Part shown: positions 59,217 through 64,000 of the stretch, in pieces
How the letters are laid out: each line of letters opens with the position of its first letter
Position numbering within the stretch: the stretch's first letter is position 1
DNA from: Mangrovibrevibacter kandeliae
GTDB taxonomy: Bacteria; Pseudomonadota; Alphaproteobacteria; Rhizobiales; Rhizobiaceae
Direction of reading: 5' to 3'
NCBI RefSeq assembly: GCF_024519155.1
Contig: NZ_JANIFJ010000006.1
Coordinates: forward strand, 186,001 to 250,000
Length of the DNA stretch: 64,000 nt
Notes under the pieces: generated by a model
What the model saw: only the letters and a program-made list of their open reading frames with translations
Told to the model about the DNA's origin: nothing
Databases searched by the model: none
Program-made: the position numbers and the translations under genes

Positions 59217-59746
59217 CAGCGCAGCTCGTTGAGCTTGGGAAAATCCGCGGCGAATGCGTCACGAACTGGTCGCCACTCTGCGTCAGGAATGTCATGGCGC
59301 CACTTAACGTTGTTCAGGACGTCGTAGCCCGCTGCTGCCATGTCTTGCGCAAGGCGCTTCTCCATCGCGCCGACGAGGTTGCGGAGAGGTATATGCTTTT
59401 CCATAAGCTCCGATCGCGCCTTGGCGTCGGAATGCCGGTAATCGTCCGGCTTCACGACTTCAGGATGGATTGGCCCATGCGCTGTGAGACGGAACTCTTG
59501 GCATTTCTCAGGGTCTATCTTTCGCTTTTGCAACTGTGTCCGCAGCGCGTTCTGATTCTTCAGCGCACCTAAATGCTGGCCCATCCGAATGTAAGGCGGG
59601 GAGGCGTTGGGGCTGGAGTTGTCGCCGGTGCGGCCGACATAGAATACCTCTCTGCCATCTTCGGTGATGACGTGCCAGACGTAGAGCCAGAAACCTCGCT
59701 TCAACATGGGGCCCGGCAATGTCAGCTTGAAGGTCCCCACCTCCAT
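59216..59746 (-). CDS. GIY-YIG-like nuclease-fold protein, coupled to hsdR
   Basis: The 176-residue protein has a segment that resembles a GIY-YIG core: WLYVWHVITEDGREVFYVGRTGD (residues about 20-42, first part shown), followed by a conserved Arg/His pair in RMGQHLGALKNQ. The order LYV..., YVGRT, then RxxxH is the GIY-YIG pattern; a typical catalytic Glu near the end is less clear. A hydrophilic, Lys- and Asp-rich second half follows. The gene is one base from hsdR (TGATG) and lies between hsdR and the DUF3883 gene, so it is part of the restriction operon. Possible roles are an extra nuclease or a modulator of cleavage. Family assignment is tentative. Confidence 0.6.
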   Translation of the reverse strand: MEVGTFKLTLPGPMLKRGFWLYVWHVITEDGREVFYVGRTGDNSSPNASPPYIRMGQHLGALKNQNALRTQLQKRKIDPEKCQEFRLTAHGPIHPEVVKPDDYRHSDAKARSELMEKHIPLRNLVGAMEKRLAQDMAAAGYDVLNNVKWRHDIPDAEWRPVRDAFAADFPKLNELR

Positions 59747-59919
59747 CAGCAGAACTCGCCCATGCAGAAGATTGCCGAAGACGCCGGCTTCGCATTGCGC
59801 ATGACCTCAACGGCATGAGCGTGACCGGCGGGCAGAGAGATGAGAACAAAGGCGACGTCTGTCATACGACCCAAGCTGCCAGCACGGTTGCAAAATCGCA
59901 AGTTGCGTCTTGGCTCATG

Positions 59920-60747
59920 TCAAAACGCCGCCCGCCAACTGGCCGGCCGCAGCATGACGCAGCGGTCGAGCGGCGGGGCGAGTTCGAAGGCGCGGGGCGT
60001 CCGGGCGAAGTCGTAGAGGCGGGCGAGGCGGAAGGCGTCGGGGCGCTCCTCGGCAAAGCCGCGTTCGTTCTCCGACAGGAAGAACGGCGTCGTCCCGGTG
60101 CCGACCGTCGTCTTCACCTCGATCAGCCGCTCGCGGCCGGCCGGATCGAAGGAGCGGATGTCGTAGCCGGCGCCGTCGCCATCCTCCTCGGACACCCAGC
60201 GCACCTTGCGCGCCAGATCGGCGCGGCCCGCATCGCGCAAGGCCGCCTGCTCGTGATGAAAGATCCGCTCCTCGCCGCGTCTTCCGAGCGCCCGGTTGCG
60301 GGCGTCGCGCAGCGCCGGATCGAATTTTCGGACGATGCGCTGAAGCGGCGGCGGCACCGGCTCGAAGCTCGGGACGGGCGGCGCCTCGAAGAACAGGGGC
60401 GTGGCCTCGGCAAAGCCGGTTGCGGGCGCCTCGGCCCGCGGATTTGCAAACAGCGCCGGGTGGGCGGTCAGCCAGCGCTCGATGCCGGTGATCAGCGCGC
60501 CCTGAAAGTTCGCCATCGGCTTGTAGCCGGCGATCCAGGGCATGCCGAGGCGCAGGAGCACCGCGCTGATGTTCTGGTGCTTGAACTCGATCGAGCCCCG
60601 GCTGCGCCCGGTCAGGTCCTGCAGCGCGGCGTTGCGCCGGGCTTTGACGAAGGTTTCGCCGCGCAGTTCCAGGGCGAGCATGTCGAAATAGTCGGCGACG
60701 ATCAGGTCGACCTCGCCCGCCGTCCAATCGCTGCCGGCCTCGGGCAT
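59920..60747 (-). CDS. DUF3883 domain-containing protein (restriction-endonuclease-like fold)
   Basis: The 275-residue protein has an N-terminal region of about 140 residues with no family I can name. DUF3883 follows: LGRRGEERIFHHEQAAL, then GAGYDIRSF and LIEVKTT, matching a PD-(D/E)xK core (D and ExK), and FFLSENER. DUF3883 occurs in defence loci and in nuclease-helicase proteins. Its gene begins two bases after the hsdS stop and is followed 173 bases later by the GIY-YIG-like gene. It could add a second nuclease to the type I system. Activity is an inference from the motif. Confidence 0.82.
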   Translation of the reverse strand: MPEAGSDWTAGEVDLIVADYFDMLALELRGETFVKARRNAALQDLTGRSRGSIEFKHQNISAVLLRLGMPWIAGYKPMANFQGALITGIERWLTAHPALFANPRAEAPATGFAEATPLFFEAPPVPSFEPVPPPLQRIVRKFDPALRDARNRALGRRGEERIFHHEQAALRDAGRADLARKVRWVSEEDGDGAGYDIRSFDPAGRERLIEVKTTVGTGTTPFFLSENERGFAEERPDAFRLARLYDFARTPRAFELAPPLDRCVMLRPASWRAAF

Positions 60748-60749
60748 GG

Positions 60750-61901
60750 CTACAGCTGACCGGAGAACGCGCGGGATTGGAGGGAGGCAAAGAGGAGGCT
60801 GGCACCTTCACCGCTCTTCAGCAACTGGCTCCGGACCCCTTCGATGACATTCAGCTGTTTGCGCGCATTATCAGTATCACTATGAGGCAGCAGTGGGATA
60901 GGCGCATTCTTAACATCGCTAACGCTAATGGTGTTCAGCCCAGATGTTGTTTTCCCCCTCTTTGAAAGGTGACGACGACCATCTGGCCCATTAAGCCAGT
61001 GGCAAAGGACAGACGTGTCGGTCGCATTGGACAGGGGGCGAGCTCTTATTAAGTGGTTCTGATGTGTGCAGTCCTCTATCGAGCCGTCCCAGACCGCACA
61101 TCTACCAACCTCATCCGCATTTCCATGCCCCTCTACAAACAGTAGATCACCTCTGCTGAGAGATGTGCGTTCGAGCTCAGAGCTTTTCACGCGCATTCGT
61201 TTGATTTCAGAGAGGTCAAGCCTGGATCGATGCACGTTCGCAACGCGCAGGTACGGCACCTCGAGCGAAAGAGTGGCTCTTGCTCCGGTTACCTGGAGTC
61301 CACCTTGAATGTCAAAAAGCTCCCCAAGTGCTACAGTCGCGGCGGCACGTCTGTATATCTCACCTACGATAGACTGCGTCAGGCCGTCGAGCAGGTCGAG
61401 CGCGCGTTTGCGCTTGCGGCGCAGCGCGTCCGCCTTGTCCAGGATCGCCGCAATCCGCCGCTGCTCGTCGAGCGGGGGGAGGGGGATTTCAAGCGTCGTC
61501 AATTCCTTCGGGCTCAACCTTGGGAGATTGATCCCGGTGGCCCTAGATGACGCCCAATCCACTATCTGCTGCTGCCGAAGAAAATGGGCAAGGTATCGCT
61601 GATCCAAATGCGGACCGGGCAAGATTGGAAGGATATCGGTGCTGCAAATCCCATCGAACTCTGGGCAGGCGATCTTTGCGAGGTATGGCCGCAGCTTACC
61701 GAAAAGGACATGGTGGGGTCCAAACTCAAATTTACTACTCGACAAGTCGTCACTGGCGACCCGCGAAAACGAGACTGAACGCCCACCAGTCTCGATGTGC
61801 TCCAAGCCGACGTATCGAGTTCCCTCCTTGATATGCGCTGGTTGGATACTTTTTCGCTCGATTGCCGCAACTTCCCCAAGAAGAGCAGTGTCCCGATTCA
61901 A
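60750..61901 (-). CDS. hsdS: Type I restriction specificity subunit HsdS
   Basis: The 383-residue subunit has two target-recognition domains. TRD1 covers LLGEVAAIERKSIQ to about LPPLDEQRRIAAIL; a conserved helical repeat with RRKRKRALDLLDGLTQS follows; TRD2 begins VALGELFDIQGGLQV. It sets the DNA target for HsdM and HsdR. The best start is TTG 61901, overlapping the stop of a 36-codon ORF (TTGA, 61898-61901); a GTG at 62011 would give an N-terminus with no family likeness. The second half is lower in GC than the rest of the island, as expected if TRD2 was swapped in. The C-terminal repeat after TRD2 is short. Confidence 0.88.
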   Translation of the reverse strand: MNRDTALLGEVAAIERKSIQPAHIKEGTRYVGLEHIETGGRSVSFSRVASDDLSSSKFEFGPHHVLFGKLRPYLAKIACPEFDGICSTDILPILPGPHLDQRYLAHFLRQQQIVDWASSRATGINLPRLSPKELTTLEIPLPPLDEQRRIAAILDKADALRRKRKRALDLLDGLTQSIVGEIYRRAAATVALGELFDIQGGLQVTGARATLSLEVPYLRVANVHRSRLDLSEIKRMRVKSSELERTSLSRGDLLFVEGHGNADEVGRCAVWDGSIEDCTHQNHLIRARPLSNATDTSVLCHWLNGPDGRRHLSKRGKTTSGLNTISVSDVKNAPIPLLPHSDTDNARKQLNVIEGVRSQLLKSGEGASLLFASLQSRAFSGQL

Positions 61902-62008
61902 AGCGTCGCCTCCCACTCGTCCAACCCGTCTGCGATCTCCTTCTCCAACGCCTTCAGCTCCGCGATGATTTTCCCACGAGCGCGGGGCAGTGCTAACGCA
62001 AACGTCAT
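61898..62008 (-). CDS. 36-codon ORF, duplicated hsdM tail in front of hsdS
   Basis: This small frame runs from ATG 62008, directly after the stop of the unknown gene (TGAATG), to TGA 61898. After about 13 novel residues (MTFALALPRARGK) it encodes IIAELKALEKEIADGLDEW, nearly identical to the end of HsdM (IIAELKALEKEIAQGLDEL). At DNA level, 61900-61969 and 62517-62586 match at 63 of 70 positions. It can be read as a remnant of the ancestral hsdM 3' end that still couples translation into hsdS. Whether the peptide has a function is unknown. Confidence 0.7.
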   Translation of the reverse strand: MTFALALPRARGKIIAELKALEKEIADGLDEWEATL

Positions 62009-62586
62009 TCACGCATCCTCCCTGCGGCGCAGATACTCTTCGACGATAGTCGACCGGATCGGCCAGGGTTGTGCGATCTGATCCTCGTCCCATTGAGGCG
62101 TGCCGTCGACATGGGCTTCGGGAAAAACCCATTGCGACCAGTGATCGCTCAACTCGGGACTTTCCCAAAAGCCGACGAGGCTGTCGTAGAAAACGTGGAC
62201 AAAGGCGTGACGGTCGGCCTCCACTTGGAGCACCGGGAGCGTCGGCAGATGCGGATGACCGGTAATGGCAATCCGGCCATCGCCCGCATCGATGACGACG
62301 ATCTCGGCAGGACTTCCCTCGGTGTCGATCGACAGCTTTCCGCTTCCTGTCCGCGCGATCTCCTCCAGCCATACGCGGAAGTCGCCCTGGAAGGGGTCGA
62401 ACGCATGGCTGATCGGAAACGCCATCGTCTGATCGCCGGCGCTCATGCGGAAGTCGATCCAGCCCGCGTCTGGGCGGCCGAAATCTACTGCAATCGGATC
62501 GCTTGCCATGCTCACGAAAGCATCGCCTCCAACTCGTCCAACCCTTGCGCGATCTCCTTTTCCAGCGCCTTCAGCTCCGCGATGAT
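61900..62586. repeat. Direct repeat of 70 bp (hsdM 3' end) flanking the unknown gene
   Basis: The two copies are 61900-61969 and 62517-62586, in the same orientation, 617 bases apart, with seven mismatches. One copy is the true 3' end of hsdM; the other lies in the 36-codon ORF before hsdS. The unknown 166-residue gene lies between them. The mismatches rule out a very recent event. Confidence 0.85.
62009..62509 (-). CDS. Unknown 166-residue protein inserted between hsdM and hsdS
   Basis: I do not recognise this gene. It starts at ATG 62509, three bases after the hsdM stop (62512), and ends at TGA 62009, immediately before the small tail ORF. The product is acidic and rich in Asp, Trp, Phe and Pro, with no membrane helix or signal peptide. 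It has an N-terminal MASDPIAVDFGRPDAGW, a central alternating hydrophobic pattern (GRIAITGHPHLPTLPVLQVEA in part) and a Trp/Phe-rich C-terminus with SDHWSQWVFPE. Its size and composition recall immunity-type or small regulator proteins, but no family name is supported. It is flanked by two copies of the hsdM tail, which suggests a later insertion. Confidence 0.75.
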   Translation of the reverse strand: MASDPIAVDFGRPDAGWIDFRMSAGDQTMAFPISHAFDPFQGDFRVWLEEIARTGSGKLSIDTEGSPAEIVVIDAGDGRIAITGHPHLPTLPVLQVEADRHAFVHVFYDSLVGFWESPELSDHWSQWVFPEAHVDGTPQWDEDQIAQPWPIRSTIVEEYLRRREDA

Positions 62587-64000
62587 CTCCTTCGGCGGGC
62601 GGTGCTCGGTCGCTTCGTGCACCACCTCCTTGTAGCGGTTGATCGAGAGGTCGTAATCGGCCGCCGCGATATCGGCCTTCGGGACACAGAAGCTCTGGTC
62701 GGTGCGGGCGCGGGTGCGCTCGGTGCCGTCCCGCTCCAGCCAGCGGGCGGCGATATCCGGCAAATTGTTCTTGTCGTGCTCGCCGTCCTCCAGATGGGCG
62801 TCCGGGCCGATGCGGTCGGCATCGAGGAGGGGGGTGCGCTTGTCGTCCAGGGAATATCCATCGGCCTGGCAGTCGTAGAACCAGACGCAAACCGTGCCGC
62901 CGGAATTGGTCTTGGTGAAGAACAGGATCGCGGTCGAGACGCCCGCATAGGGCCGGAAAACGCCGGAGGGCAGCTTGACGATGCCGTCGAGCTTGTGATC
63001 CTCGACCAGCATGCGTCGCAGCTCCTTATGCGCCTTGGAGGAGCCGAAGAGCACCCCGTCCGGCACGATGACCGCCGCGCGCCCGCCGGGCTTCAGGAGC
63101 TTCAGGAACAGGGCGAGGAACAGAAGCTCGGTCTTCCTGGTCTTGACCGTCTTCAGAAGGTCCTTCGCCGTCGTCTCGTAATCCAGCGAGCCGGCAAAGG
63201 GCGGATTGGCGAGGAGAAGCGAATAGGCCTCCTCGTCGCCCTTGCCTTCAACGGGTTCGGCCAGCGAGTCCTTATAGCGCACGTCCGGGTTCTCGATGCC
63301 GTGGAGCAGCATATTCATCGAGCCGATGCGCAGCATCGTGCCGTCGAAGTCGAAGCCGTGGAACATCCCCTCGTGAAAATGCCGGCGCAGCGCCTCGTCG
63401 TGGAAGATCTCCGGGTGCTCGTCGCGCAGATATTCTCCGGCGGCGACGAGAAAGCCGCAGGTGCCGGCGGCGGGATCGCAGATCGTGTCGCGCGGCGTCG
63501 GGGCCGTCATCGCAACCATCAGCGCAATGATGTGGCGGGGCGTGCGGAACTGCCCGTTCTGCCCGGCCGAGGCGATCTTGCCCAGCATGTATTCGTAGAG
63601 ATCGCCCTTGGTGTCGCGATCGTCCATCGGCACGTCGGCGATGAGGTCCACGACCTTGGCGAGCAGCGCCGGCGTCGGGATGGTGAAGCGCGCGCCCTTC
63701 ATGTGGGCGCCGTGCGCCGTCTCCGCCCCGCCCATCTCGCGGATGAAGGGAAAGACGTGCTCGGAGACGATCCGATACATTTCGGCCGGGCTGCCGAGGT
63801 CCTTGAAACGCGACCAGCGCATTTGCTCGTAGGACAGGCCGCGCGCGTCCTCGCCCTCGGGAAAGACCCGCCGCTCCATCGGCCTCTTCAGCCGGTTCGC
63901 CTTGTTCTCCTCGCGGGTGTGGACGTCGTCGAGGCCGCGGATGAAGAGGAGATAGGTGATCTGCTCGATCACCTCGAGCGGGTTGGAGATGCCGCCGGAC
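62512..64000 (-). CDS. hsdM: Type I DNA methyltransferase subunit HsdM (partial, 5' end outside window)
   Basis: The visible 495 or so residues start at the right edge with SGGISNPLEVIEQITYLLF, a segment near the usual HsdM N-terminus, so only a few residues are missing. The AdoMet-binding motif I is DPAAGTCGFL and the catalytic motif IV is NPPF (LLANPPFAGSL), typical of N6-adenine methylation. The C-terminus ends GLDELEAMLS. It methylates the target selected by HsdS. It is the first visible gene of the operon; the promoter lies beyond the window. Confidence 0.96.
   Translation of the reverse strand, partial: SGGISNPLEVIEQITYLLFIRGLDDVHTREENKANRLKRPMERRVFPEGEDARGLSYEQMRWSRFKDLGSPAEMYRIVSEHVFPFIREMGGAETAHGAHMKGARFTIPTPALLAKVVDLIADVPMDDRDTKGDLYEYMLGKIASAGQNGQFRTPRHIIALMVAMTAPTPRDTICDPAAGTCGFLVAAGEYLRDEHPEIFHDEALRRHFHEGMFHGFDFDGTMLRIGSMNMLLHGIENPDVRYKDSLAEPVEGKGDEEAYSLLLANPPFAGSLDYETTAKDLLKTVKTRKTELLFLALFLKLLKPGGRAAVIVPDGVLFGSSKAHKELRRMLVEDHKLDGIVKLPSGVFRPYAGVSTAILFFTKTNSGGTVCVWFYDCQADGYSLDDKRTPLLDADRIGPDAHLEDGEHDKNNLPDIAARWLERDGTERTRARTDQSFCVPKADIAAADYDLSINRYKEVVHEATEHRPPKEIIAELKALEKEIAQGLDELEAMLS

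Noticed and set aside
57279-59327. 682-codon plus-strand frame opposite hsdR
   Set aside because: Antisense shadow of hsdR, whose motifs and coupling are clear.
62009-62372. hsdS starting further upstream than the TTG at 61901 (for example GTG 62011)
   Set aside because: That would read the duplicated hsdM tail out of frame and give an N-terminus with no HsdS likeness. The TTGA overlap is a better start signal.

Overview
The window looks like chromosomal DNA of a high-GC alphaproteobacterium, most likely order Hyphomicrobiales (Rhizobiales). The evidence is the conserved run rplU-rpmA-obg-proB-proA-nadD-rsfS-rlmH-envC-ctpA-YibQ-like, a TGA-N9-TCA (RirA-type) box before a siderophore receptor, DUF1236 and TadE/TadG-like proteins, and frequent GTGA/ATGA start-stop overlaps. 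I cannot fix the genus; a member of or near Aurantimonadaceae is a guess.

Layout. 1-4.8 kb: end of a VOC-fold gene, then a two-gene RND efflux pump (lipoprotein adaptor plus AcrB-type pump). 4.85-8.0 kb: two TadE-like pseudopilin-type proteins diverging from a vWA TadG-like protein. 8.1-14.8 kb: a stress/carbon block of TPP enzyme, SDR and GH15 hydrolase on minus, diverging from trehalose synthase. 15.0-17.2 kb: TonB-dependent siderophore receptor. 17.4-22.2 kb: PrkA kinase, DUF444 and SpoVR stress operon. 22.6-27.1 kb: TetR regulator diverging from a YiaA/B-like membrane protein, then a three-domain phospholipid acyltransferase (MFS-PlsC-acyl-ACP synthetase). 27.2-38.2 kb: a peptide-type ABC importer followed by NagZ-like hexosaminidase, GNAT, D-threonine aldolase-like PLP enzyme and RpiR regulator, diverging from RidA and an M81 (MlrC-like) protein. 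I infer import and breakdown of muropeptides or D-amino-acid-containing compounds. 38.3-44.0 kb: DUF4139 protein, SelT/W-like protein, DUF1236 protein, DUF427 protein, betaine aldehyde dehydrogenase and a tiny membrane protein. 44.0-55.2 kb: the conserved housekeeping block for cell separation, ribosome maturation, NAD and proline synthesis. 55.6 kb: tRNA-Ser(CGA).

55.8-64.0 kb: a type I restriction-modification island on minus, ending beside the tRNA. Its order is hsdM - unknown gene - 36-codon ORF - hsdS - DUF3883 protein - GIY-YIG-like protein - hsdR. This is the most unusual part. The 36-codon ORF is a diverged second copy of the 3' end of hsdM (63 of 70 bases identical), so the unknown 166-residue gene sits between two copies of the hsdM tail. 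hsdS appears to start at a TTG that overlaps the stop of the duplicated tail. Together with the two embedded accessory nuclease-like genes, this suggests a modular, elaborated type I defence locus.

No CRISPR array, insertion sequence, integrase or rRNA operon is visible.
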